Below, piece after piece: positions 1 through 6,113 of a stretch of 12,018 nt of DNA (position 1 is its first letter; every line of letters begins with the position of its first letter). The DNA lies in NCBI GenBank assembly GCA_003153655.1, contig PMAK01000158.1, positions 35,072 through 47,089 on the forward strand, written 5' to 3'. Source of the DNA: Phycisphaerales bacterium (GTDB lineage: Bacteria > Planctomycetota > Phycisphaerae > Tepidisphaerales > Tepidisphaeraceae). Made by a program: the position numbers and the translations under genes. Below the pieces are notes generated by a model. That model searched no databases and was not told the origin of the DNA. It saw only the letters and a program-made list of their open reading frames with translations.

Positions 1-220
1 ACGTGCGGATGCTGGCCATCGCGGGCCAGGATTGGCAGCCGCGTAGCTGCAAGGATCGTGATGGGCGAATCTGAATCGCTAACGAGTGCTTGGTTTCGCA
101 TGAACAGAATCATTCATGCGTCAACGGAACGGAAAAATCAGCGTGCGGTTTTCCCGTCACTAATCGCTGGAAAATGGCTGCAAAACGAAGGATTCTGAAC
201 GCAAACGGAAAATGTAAATG
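1..220. other. Left-edge region without a firm gene; possible partial ORF and a hairpin
   Basis: No convincing complete gene is visible here. A minus-strand frame is open from an ATG at 113 to the window edge (37 codons, beginning MILFMRNQALVSDSD). A plus-strand frame is open from base 1 to a TGA ending at 198. Neither has a clear ribosome binding site or a recognised product, so either could be the end of a neighbouring gene or chance. A perfect 8-bp inverted repeat (97-104 with 113-120, 8-nt loop, arm CGCATGAA) lies over the possible minus-strand start. It has no T-run, so a terminator role is not supported. Confidence 0.3.
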
Positions 221-1384
221 CTATTGACTCGATGAATCTTCCTTCGCTCGGTGGCGGTAACGGTCTACGCACCTTCTGGTCTCGCGCTCATCGACTTTCA
301 TGTCCCTCGCATAATTGGCATACGTCGCCCCCGAGCCACGGGTGGCTTGATACTTCGCCCAACTTTGGGCCGTCTTCCTATCGGCCTCGGGGTCGATGTC
401 GATGCGTTTGTGGCGGCGGCGGCGCGATTTTGTGCGAGGGTTCGGCTCACCTTCGCGTCGCTCTGGCGGCCCCTCGGACTTCGCACGGGCAACCTTCTCG
501 AAGGCGTCGGCGATTTTGCCGGCGATCGTGCCGAGTTCATGCTGGCCGGTCAAGGCAATGCCGCTCAACCGTCCAAGTTCCGACAGAAAGCACCCAGTAT
601 GGCGGTCGCCGTGTGGCAGGAAGGCGAGTAGAGGCTTCGCTTCATCGCCGTTGAACGCGCCGGCTTGGTAGGCTTGTTCAAGCACTTCATCAAGGTGCAC
701 AGTCATTGATCCGAAGCAAATCCATTCACCATCGCTGTATTCACAGATGCCGATGCAGGTTTTCCAGCCCGCCCTATCAGTTTCGGGCGGGGAGTTAGGG
801 AGTTGACGGAAATGGTTCGCTAATTCCAACAGGGTCCTAGGCGGTGCGTGAGCCATTCGCCGGGCCCCATCTTCCAGTGAAATCAAATCCTCGAATAACT
901 TCTGGTCATCCCCATCGTCTTTCAAACCGGAGCGCAGCGCATTGAGGGGTCGCGTTGTCTCTGGCGGTAATTCCTGCAAGGCCACGTCCCACAATTCGCT
1001 CACTGCCAATTTCGCTTTCGTGATGCCATCCACCGCATCCTTAAATTGTTTGCCGAGGTCACGGCTGTAACGCAACTCATCGTCGGTAAGTATCTCTCGA
1101 CCGGTGGGGCTGCATGCGTGAAGCTGCCGTGATAGATGATCGGGTAATGTCTTTACGTGAGTAATGTCAGAGCGCAACCACCTAGCAACGTTGGCGATCC
1201 ACAATAGGCGCGTCGAGCGTGGCCATGACGGGTCAAAGGGCACGGAACATAGAGGGACGAGACCGATGCGGGCCGGCGTCGTTTTCTCTTGCTGTGCCGG
1301 TGCGTGTTTCGCGGCGACCACCGGGGCGGGTCGTGATGTTGCAGATTGCTTTTTTTGGCGCGATGCTACGTGGGACGTTTTCAT
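221..1384 (-). CDS. Hypothetical protein with basic linker and putative C-terminal DNA-binding segment
   Basis: The product is 387 aa and I do not recognise the family over most of its length. Residues 1-40 are low-complexity (Ala/Pro/Lys/Gln rich) and probably disordered. Residues about 45-300 look like a folded, mostly helical domain with a short Cys/Trp-containing stretch (GWKTCIGICEYSDGEWICFG, about 206-225). A strongly basic run (RRRRHKR, about 321-327) leads into a helical C-terminus (about 330-378, 'ADRKTAQSWAKY' to 'RRCVDRYRHRAKED') that resembles a helix-turn-helix. From memory, similar tails occur on planctomycete orphan proteins, so a DNA-binding or regulatory role is an inference. 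The ATG at 1384 is preceded by GGTGAG, a plausible if close Shine-Dalgarno. The gene lies 107 bp downstream of Int2 on the same strand and could share its transcript. Confidence 0.75.
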   Translation of the reverse strand: MKTSHVASRQKKQSATSRPAPVVAAKHAPAQQEKTTPARIGLVPLCSVPFDPSWPRSTRLLWIANVARWLRSDITHVKTLPDHLSRQLHACSPTGREILTDDELRYSRDLGKQFKDAVDGITKAKLAVSELWDVALQELPPETTRPLNALRSGLKDDGDDQKLFEDLISLEDGARRMAHAPPRTLLELANHFRQLPNSPPETDRAGWKTCIGICEYSDGEWICFGSMTVHLDEVLEQAYQAGAFNGDEAKPLLAFLPHGDRHTGCFLSELGRLSGIALTGQHELGTIAGKIADAFEKVARAKSEGPPERREGEPNPRTKSRRRRHKRIDIDPEADRKTAQSWAKYQATRGSGATYANYARDMKVDERETRRCVDRYRHRAKEDSSSQ

Positions 1385-1454
1385 ATCTCACCATCTTTCC
1401 GGGCCGGCCTGGGCGGTGGCGTCGATGGTGACAAGCGCCGCCGCTCCAAGCCTT

Positions 1455-1475
1455 CGAGGGGTAATTATGCCCTCG
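1455..1475 (-). terminator. Hairpin just downstream of Int2
   Basis: CGAGGG (1455-1460) and CCCTCG (1470-1475) form a perfect 6-bp stem with a 9-nt loop. It starts 17 nt past the Int2 stop codon. No T-run follows on the minus strand, so it is at best a weak terminator or an mRNA-end structure. Confidence 0.25.
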
Positions 1476-1491
1476 GCCCGATCGTCAAAGT

Positions 1492-2733
1492 TTATCCGAT
1501 CTTCGCCGCAACAGCGCGGGCGATTTCTTGATTCCGCTCGGCATAGACTTGCGTCATATCGACGCTGGCGTGCCCGAGAACATGCTGCGCCGCTTCCAGG
1601 CCGAATTGCCGTCGAATGTCCGTCGCCGCGGTGTGGCGCAGCTGGTGTGGATGCCAACGGGAAATGATCCGCTCATCATTGGCGACGATCTGGCCGCCCT
1701 TCGCCCACACATCCGCCACGTCGCACGCGCGGGTGATTGCCCGTCGGTATGCCGCCACGTCGTAGCTCGTGCTGGGCGTGCGTTTGGGACGGCGTTTGAC
1801 ATTGGTTCCCCGGCGGTTGCCATGGCCGATTGGCGTCTTGCGGTTCTCACTGCGGCGCTGGCGCATTTCCGCCACCGCGTCGGCGGGTGAGAAGATGTAG
1901 GCGCTGGGGTCGATTCTCAACAGGAATGGTTTCAAGACGTGCTGCGCCCTCGGGCCAATCGAAATTGCTCGCTGCCGTCCGTGGTGCTGTGTCTTGTGTT
2001 GCTGTAGCCGATAGGTCCACACTTCGCCGGTGCGTTGAAGATCGCCGATCCTCATGGTGCATATCTCGCCGGGCCGCGCGCCGGTCAGGCGCTGCAGTTG
2101 GATCATCGCCTTGACGGTTGAAGTCAGAAACGGAAGAACCGCATCGACGATGGAATCTGCCACCGGCTGTATCGGCTCGGTTTCCCGCGCTTCGCATCGA
2201 CCTACTTTCAGCCCGGCGACGGCCATCAACCCATGATGCACTGACGCCGGCGCAAGCTCGCTCGCCGCTGCCCACTTGAACATGCCCCGAATGCGATTGA
2301 CGGCACGGTTGATGTTCTTTCGGCTCCAGCCCCTACCCTCAATCGGGTGCATCATCGTTTCGCGCAGGGCCTGTAGCTTCAACGGGGAGAATTCTGCGGC
2401 GGCCAGCTTGCCGTAAAGTAATCGTAGCGGCTTCATGGCCTGCCGGATGTTGTCAACCTCGCTGGTGGGCGTGCCGTCGGGGTGTCTGTAATACGTTCCC
2501 GCGTGCTCGCGATAGCGGGCAATCAATTCGCCAATGCTGAGGTCCGGGACTGCCTGGGGAAGTCGCCGCCCGTTGGCGATCCATTCGGCGATGCGCCGGT
2601 TGTATTCGGCCTTGCTGGCGGCAGTGCCATGAGTGCCCAGCAGATTGTCTCTGCCGTTGAGCGTGACAATGGCCTGACCCGACTGTCTGTGAAGTCGATA
2701 CGATGGGACCGAATTCGCATTGAGCTTGGGCAT
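1492..2733 (-). CDS. Tyrosine recombinase / phage-type integrase (Int2)
   Basis: This 413-aa site-specific tyrosine recombinase would cut and rejoin DNA at an attachment site through a covalent phosphotyrosine. The N-terminal part (about 10-60) is an arm-binding-like region, about 65-165 is the SAM-like core-binding domain, and about 190-405 is the catalytic domain. Visible catalytic residues are R220 (LTGARPGEI), K247 (QQHKTQ), H363 and R366 (HPHQLRHTAA), H388 (VLGHAS) and the nucleophile Y397 (TQVYAERN). Length and order are normal for the family. The start is well supported: ATG at 2733 with GGAGG at 2743-2747 (minus sense). An insertion-like basic segment (about 290-325, RQRRSENRK to KRRPKR) separates the beta-strand Lys region from the HxxR box, as I recall for planctomycete integrases. 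It begins 119 bp beyond the 3' end of tRNA-Val and reads away from it. Its partner excisionase, if any, is not beside it. Confidence 0.93.
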   Translation of the reverse strand: MPKLNANSVPSYRLHRQSGQAIVTLNGRDNLLGTHGTAASKAEYNRRIAEWIANGRRLPQAVPDLSIGELIARYREHAGTYYRHPDGTPTSEVDNIRQAMKPLRLLYGKLAAAEFSPLKLQALRETMMHPIEGRGWSRKNINRAVNRIRGMFKWAAASELAPASVHHGLMAVAGLKVGRCEARETEPIQPVADSIVDAVLPFLTSTVKAMIQLQRLTGARPGEICTMRIGDLQRTGEVWTYRLQQHKTQHHGRQRAISIGPRAQHVLKPFLLRIDPSAYIFSPADAVAEMRQRRSENRKTPIGHGNRRGTNVKRRPKRTPSTSYDVAAYRRAITRACDVADVWAKGGQIVANDERIISRWHPHQLRHTAATDIRRQFGLEAAQHVLGHASVDMTQVYAERNQEIARAVAAKIG

Positions 2734-2742
2734 GGCGTAGAG

Positions 2743-2747
2743 CCTCC
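2743..2747 (-). promoter_or_regulatory. Ribosome binding site of Int2
   Basis: GGAGG on the minus strand lies 9 nt before the ATG at 2733 and fixes the Int2 start. It is 9 bases from the hairpin at 2757-2776, so that hairpin could influence Int2 translation as well as transcription. Confidence 0.7.
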
Positions 2748-2755
2748 GAAAAGCT

Positions 2756-2777
2756 GAAAACGGAAGATTCCGTTTTT
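2756..2777 (-). terminator. Candidate intrinsic terminator between tRNA-Val and Int2
   Basis: AAAACGGAA (2757-2765) and TTCCGTTTT (2768-2776) are perfect inverted repeats with only two bases between them, giving in practice a stem of about 8 bp with a 4-nt loop. On the minus strand the stem ends in TTTT and is soon followed by CAGCTTTT, so it could end transcripts arriving from Int1 and the tRNA. On the plus strand it is followed by five Ts. Its place directly before the Int2 ribosome binding site would separate Int2 from upstream transcription. Confidence 0.5.
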
Positions 2778-2842
2778 CTCTGGCGTTTTCGGCCGCACTG
2801 CGCCACTTGGGCAGGTATCCTATTCCAAGGATTCGGCGTGAT

Positions 2843-4297
2843 TTATATCAATGGGCGATACAGGGCTCGAACCTGTGACCTCACGGGTGTGATCCGTGCG
2901 CTCTGGCCAACTGAGCTAATCGCCCGCGTTTTTTCGATAGTATCGCGGCCCGGCATTTCCTTCAAGCCAGTGGTTGCCGACCCATGTCTAACATTGTCAA
3001 AACTCCTGCTTTTACGAGCGGAAACGCACGTCGATGTTTTCGGATCGTCGGGGTTTTCCTTGTCGTCATCAGCGACAGTGCCTGTCAGCTTTTGCGTATC
3101 AAAGCCGCACAACTGCTGTCGATTCTGCTGCGCGCTGGAATGGACGACTTTTGATGGTGCGGCGGCATCATCGGTTCCAGTGGCCCGCAACGCCGCAGGC
3201 CCCACAACGGCTTTCGGCTCGATGGACGGCAGAGCGTTCATCGCCTTGGCCGTATCCGCCAGACGCAACGCCGTGTAATGCTTCATCGTGGTCTGCACGT
3301 CGTTATGACCCATGACCTTCATGGCCAATTGCGGCAGAACGCCCGCAAGGGCTAGGTGAGTGCCGAGCGTGGTGCGAAGGGCATGGCGATCCAGTTGTCT
3401 GCCGTCCGCGTCGTATCGTTCGATTCCGGCCCGCTGGCAATCCCGGTGAAACGTCTTGACCAATGGCACACCGGGAAAGATCGGATCAATCGAGGATGCA
3501 AACGGTACTTCGCTTTTCATCCGCTTCAATTCTTGGAGCAAACGGGAATGCAATGGCTGATGGATGTCATCCTTTTTGCCCTTGGCGTTGCCGACTTTTA
3601 CGCGGATCAAGGCATTTTCAAAATCCACGTCGCCCCATACCGCTGCCTTAACCGCCTTGACCCGCAATCCGGTGTAATACGCAAATAGGTAGTAGGGCCG
3701 ACGTTCATCCGATACCGCGAGCAGTCGGGACAATTCTTCCTCGGTGAATGCTCGCCGCACTCGCCGCCGATCTTTAGCTTCATTGAGTGTCGGAACGATT
3801 TTCAGCCCGTTGGAGGCTACGCGCCCCTGTTCAAAACACCATTGCATAAACGCGACCGCCGTCGCTCGATTCTGGTTATGCGTGCGATGAGACTTGCCCG
3901 CTTTCACTAAACCGGCCAGATAGCGCTCCACCCGGTTCGGCTCAAAATCGGACAACCGCGTTGCCTTGATTCCATCGACCAGCTTGGCCAACTGCGATGT
4001 TTTGATGGCGATGTGGGCTTTGTCCTGCCCGACGTGCTGGCAATGTTCCAGATAATCGACGATATGCTCCTTGATGTGCTGCCGGTTCTGATCGGCGACG
4101 CGGGCTTGCGTTGCATCAATCACGCCATGACGCCGCAGGGCAACGTCGGTGTCCCATCGTGCCGCGATCTGACGTGCGGCATCGTAATCCGTCGTGCCCG
4201 TGGTTCGGTTGACACGCTTCCCATTCTCATCGAAGAATGACGCGACATACTTTCCTTCGCGGTTTTTCTTGCCGCCACGCTTGAAAATACTGGCCAT
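2843..4297 (-). CDS. Tyrosine recombinase / integrase (Int1) whose frame reads through tRNA-Val
   Basis: This 484-aa integrase has an arm-binding-like N-terminus (1-60), a SAM-like core-binding domain (about 70-165) and a catalytic domain (about 183-350). Catalytic residues are R212 (YTGLRVKAV), a Lys in the 238-242 beta-hairpin (NAKGKK), H305 and R308 (RHALRTTLGTH), H331 (VMGHND) and nucleophile Y341 (MKHYTAL). The fold should end near residue 360. A hydrophilic tail of about 100 residues follows, and residues about 458-482 are encoded by the tRNA gene itself (ISSVGQSARITPVRSQVRAL), with TAA at 2845-2843. The true protein may simply carry this tRNA-derived peptide. The ATG at 4297 has no strong Shine-Dalgarno. 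The gene starts 20 bp after the excisionase stop, so the two are probably co-transcribed and translation may depend on coupling. Confidence 0.93.
   Translation of the reverse strand: MASIFKRGGKKNREGKYVASFFDENGKRVNRTTGTTDYDAARQIAARWDTDVALRRHGVIDATQARVADQNRQHIKEHIVDYLEHCQHVGQDKAHIAIKTSQLAKLVDGIKATRLSDFEPNRVERYLAGLVKAGKSHRTHNQNRATAVAFMQWCFEQGRVASNGLKIVPTLNEAKDRRRVRRAFTEEELSRLLAVSDERRPYYLFAYYTGLRVKAVKAAVWGDVDFENALIRVKVGNAKGKKDDIHQPLHSRLLQELKRMKSEVPFASSIDPIFPGVPLVKTFHRDCQRAGIERYDADGRQLDRHALRTTLGTHLALAGVLPQLAMKVMGHNDVQTTMKHYTALRLADTAKAMNALPSIEPKAVVGPAALRATGTDDAAAPSKVVHSSAQQNRQQLCGFDTQKLTGTVADDDKENPDDPKTSTCVSARKSRSFDNVRHGSATTGLKEMPGRDTIEKTRAISSVGQSARITPVRSQVRALYRPLI
2852..2925 (-). tRNA. tRNA-Val (anticodon CAC)
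   Basis: A full cloverleaf can be drawn by hand on the minus strand. The 7-bp acceptor stem is GGGCGAT/ATCGCCC. The D stem is GCTC/GAGC with GG in the loop. The anticodon stem is CACGG/CCGTG around loop ATCACAC, giving anticodon CAC (codon GUG). The variable loop has 5 nt and the T arm is ACAGG-TTCGAGC-CCTGT. The discriminator base is A (2852) and the 3' CCA is not encoded. The whole tRNA lies inside the last codons of the Int1 frame on the same strand, and its 3' end points toward Int2. It is the probable attachment target of at least one of the two integrases. Confidence 0.95.
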
Positions 4298-4317
4298 AGA
4301 GCACCATCGCTTTCACG

Positions 4318-4548
4318 CTATTCTACACCCACGCGCACTGCATTGGACGCGATCCACGCTTCAACGGTGTCACGCTTCCATAAGCGCAGCTTCCCGCCGA
4401 TGCCGATATCGGCCTTGGGGAATCGCCCCGAGGAAATCAGTCGGAACAGGGTGCGGGAAGCAATCGGAACATAATATCGCCGGATCATCGCCAGAGTCAG
4501 CAAAGCGGGAGGATTTTCCGCCTGAAATTGGTTCGTTTGAATCTGCAT
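4318..4548 (-). CDS. AlpA/HTH_17-type excisionase or small DNA-binding regulator
   Basis: The product is 76 aa. The ATG at 4548 is chosen over an upstream in-frame ATG at 4653 because GGAG lies a few bases before it and the segment between the two reads like non-coding sequence. The core has the usual helix-turn-helix/winged shape of the AlpA/MerR-like excisionase family: 'MIRRYYVPIASRTLFRLISS' (recognition helix around SRTLFRLI), then GRFPKAD, and a wing ending in 'LWKRDTVEAWIASN'. Such proteins bend attachment-site DNA and set the direction of the partner integrase, or act as transcription regulators. It sits 20 bp upstream of Int1 on the same strand, the standard xis-int arrangement. A very strong hairpin lies in its leader (4574-4595). 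Confidence 0.82.
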   Translation of the reverse strand: MQIQTNQFQAENPPALLTLAMIRRYYVPIASRTLFRLISSGRFPKADIGIGGKLRLWKRDTVEAWIASNAVRVGVE

Positions 4549-4573
4549 CGTGAAATCTCCATTGTTCGACACC

Positions 4574-4595
4574 GGCCGCGCGAAACCGCGCGGCC
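4574..4595 (-). promoter_or_regulatory. Strong GC hairpin in the leader of the excisionase gene
   Basis: GGCCGCGCG (4574-4582) and CGCGCGGCC (4587-4595) form a perfect 9-bp all-GC stem with a 4-nt loop, 25 bases before the excisionase start codon. On the plus strand it is followed by TTGTTT like a terminator, but no plus-strand gene ends here. On the minus strand there is no T-run, so a leader structure that controls the xis-int transcript is the better reading. Confidence 0.45.
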
Positions 4596-4718
4596 TTGTT
4601 TCCATGACTGTACAAGATGGACAGATGCGGCCTGTGGCCTCAGCACACACCACAAATATATTGCGTGATGGGGCGGAAACATTTCACGATAGCCAGAAGA
4701 ATTACAAAAAGGCGGAGA

Positions 4719-5120
4719 TTATGGCTTCCAGAGCGTGACGCCGACTTTCGGGGCAGCTTGGATCAACTGCGTGTCGAGAGTGCAAAGCGGCAGGCCCAAA
4801 CGGCTCGCCAACTCCAGATAGCTGGCGTCATAGACAGTCAGATTATGCGTGCGGGCCAATGCAAGGAGGTCCGATTCGACGGGTGCTACGTCAACGTCCG
4901 TCAGTGGACCAACATCCGCAAGAAATCGGGCGGATTGGCTCGGCTCGATACGTCCACGTCGTTCATTGACGACCAGGATGTTTCTTATTTCGTACCAGAA
5001 GAGGGAGGGGACGATAGCGCCTTCGATTGTCGCAGCTTGCAACGCCGCCGAGGTCCACGCCGTTCGCTCGTCAACGAGCGCCCAGGCGGCGGCGACGGAA
5101 CAATCCACAACAATCGGCAT
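4719..5120 (-). CDS. vapC: VapC-type PIN-domain toxin
   Basis: The product is 133 aa, the usual VapC length. PIN-domain acidic residues are in the right order: D6 (IVVDCSVAAAW), E44 (FWYEIRNIL), D98 (TVYDASYLELA) and D116 (TLDTQL). These bind Mg2+/Mn2+ in a ribonuclease that in known VapC proteins cuts tRNA or rRNA. The ATG at 5120 follows the antitoxin TAA (5124-5122) by one base, so the two are translationally coupled, as is normal for type II toxin-antitoxin pairs. It ends 170 bp before the excisionase start. On a mobile element such a pair would stabilise carriage. The RNA target cannot be read from the sequence. Confidence 0.88.
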   Translation of the reverse strand: MPIVVDCSVAAAWALVDERTAWTSAALQAATIEGAIVPSLFWYEIRNILVVNERRGRIEPSQSARFLADVGPLTDVDVAPVESDLLALARTHNLTVYDASYLELASRLGLPLCTLDTQLIQAAPKVGVTLWKP

Positions 5121-5121
5121 C

Positions 5122-5400
5122 TTAGTATTTGTGTCCGGCGTGCTTGTCGGCGATCAATTCTTCGATGGTGCCTTTGCCTTTAACCTCGGTTGCCAATTTC
5201 CGAATTGAATCCGCCGCTGCGGTCCGCTCGGCAACACTGCTCTTACGGAATTGCACTGAGGCGTCCGACGAAGAAGCTCGCTTTTCGTCCGCGTCAATCA
5301 CCGCCATCTCATCGAGATAAGCCTCGACCGAGACGTGCCGTGCGGCAGCGGCGGCTCTCAATCGAGCGAGTGTCTGATCGGGAATCTTTATCGTAGCCAC
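5122..5400 (-). CDS. vapB: VapB-type ribbon-helix-helix antitoxin
   Basis: The product is 92 aa. The N-terminus (ATIKIPDQTLARLRAAAAAR then HVSVEAYLDEM) matches a ribbon-helix-helix antitoxin: a beta strand, then two helices for DNA binding as a dimer. The middle is charged and flexible. The C-terminus (TIEELIADKHAGHKY) is the expected toxin-wrapping segment. The start is GTG at 5400 with GAGGAG at 5407-5412 upstream. It would neutralise the adjacent PIN toxin and repress the operon. Similarity to characterised VapB is judged by pattern and position only. Confidence 0.8.
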   Translation of the reverse strand: MATIKIPDQTLARLRAAAAARHVSVEAYLDEMAVIDADEKRASSSDASVQFRKSSVAERTAAADSIRKLATEVKGKGTIEELIADKHAGHKY

Positions 5401-5597
5401 GGGTAGCTCCTCAGTTTATGCGATATAGCACGGGCAGTTTACCACATCTTGCACGGGTTCGCAGCAGTTTCGTGAGGTAACCTGAATAGACCGCGAAAAA
5501 CGCGGTCGGCGTGAAACGCCGCGTGCCTGTTCGGGTTGGATTCTGCAATGCCAGATATCTCCCGTGCAGATTTTTAATCTGAGCGGTAATTCCCTTG
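5401..5597 (-). promoter_or_regulatory. Leader/promoter region of the toxin-antitoxin operon with repeats and tandem hairpins
   Basis: Besides the GAGGAG ribosome binding site, this stretch has the 7-mer GCACGGG twice (about 5428 and 5451) and TAAACTG twice on the minus strand, which could be operator half-sites. It also holds two back-to-back hairpins: GACCGCG (5489-5495) with CGCGGTC (5501-5507) around AAAAA, and GGCGT (5508-5512) with ACGCC (5516-5520) around GAA. No clean sigma70 promoter can be named. An overlapping 106-codon minus-strand frame through here is probably not a gene. Confidence 0.35.
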
Positions 5598-5933
5598 CTA
5601 CAGGTCCCGTCGGCAAACAAGGCGCTTGCTGAGCACGTACTCGGCAACGCGCTGGTAACGCCCCCTACGTAGGCGGTCGAATTGAGAAGAAACTTCAATT
5701 GCAAGTGTCTGACTCTGGAACAAATCCTCAATCAGCTTTTGCAAGTCCTGTTGTTGCGAGAGCACGGTGGGTGCCGCCCACTCGTCGTTTCCCTTTGTCC
5801 ACTCGACTTCCACGCCTTCATTGTGGCCATCAAGAAAGAGAGCGCCTTCTAACGGGTAATCACCCCGGTAAAAGCAGAAGCCCGGATTCGTGCAACTGAT
5901 GTAAATGTCAGTGGTATTCATAGATTTACTCAT
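5598..5933 (-). CDS. Hypothetical small protein
   Basis: This is a 111-aa product of no recognised family. The N-terminal half is rich in aromatic and acidic residues (NPGFCFYRGDYPLEGALFLD, then EVEWTKGNDEWAAP). The second half looks helical (SQQQDLQKLIEDLFQ) and ends basic. The start may be ATG 5933 or ATG 5921, and ribosome binding sites are weak for both. On the minus strand a TATAAT lies about 15 bases before the first ATG, but no matching -35 is visible. It is divergent from the Sel1-repeat gene and upstream of the toxin-antitoxin pair, separated from it by about 200 bp. It could be cargo of the element. Confidence 0.5.
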   Translation of the reverse strand: MSKSMNTTDIYISCTNPGFCFYRGDYPLEGALFLDGHNEGVEVEWTKGNDEWAAPTVLSQQQDLQKLIEDLFQSQTLAIEVSSQFDRLRRGRYQRVAEYVLSKRLVCRRDL

Positions 5934-5974
5934 CCGCTCTTACGAAGGATTATATCGGATAAAGGAACATCGAC

Positions 5975-6070
5975 GTGTGGCCGACTTCGCTTGATGATCG
6001 TTCTGCCCGCGCTCTGGTTGAGGCGGCGTGCGATTATCGGGTGTGCGGCAAATATTTCTCAACTCTCTAA
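5975..6070 (+). CDS. Possible 31-aa small ORF
   Basis: GTG at 5975 is preceded by AAGGA with an 8-base spacer, and the frame runs 31 codons to TAA at 6068-6070. The peptide (VWPTSLDDRSARALVEAACD, then YRVCGKYFSTL) is mixed in composition and not obviously random, but it matches no family I know. It could be a short leader peptide or a decayed gene start ahead of the Sel1-repeat gene. Confidence 0.25.
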   Translation: MWPTSLDDRSARALVEAACDYRVCGKYFSTL

Positions 6071-6113
6071 TTCAGACCGTCGATGGCACTAGCGGGTCTA
6101 AGAGGGAGAAATC

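Noticed and set aside
61..68. ATGGGCGA matching the sequence at the tRNA-Val 3' end (2851-2858), a possible att repeat
   Set aside because: Only 8 bases match with no extension on either side; a match this short is expected by chance in a window of this size.
2838..3278. Plus-strand ORF of 146 codons starting over the tRNA
   Set aside because: It is the antisense translation of the tRNA followed by the antisense of the Int1 C-terminus; the 'RARTCDLTGVIRALWPTEL' peptide is a typical artefact of reading through a tRNA.
5411..5731. Minus-strand ORF of 106 codons upstream of vapB
   Set aside because: It overlaps the more protein-like 111-aa ORF and runs through the tandem hairpins and the vapB leader; no ribosome binding site or family resemblance.
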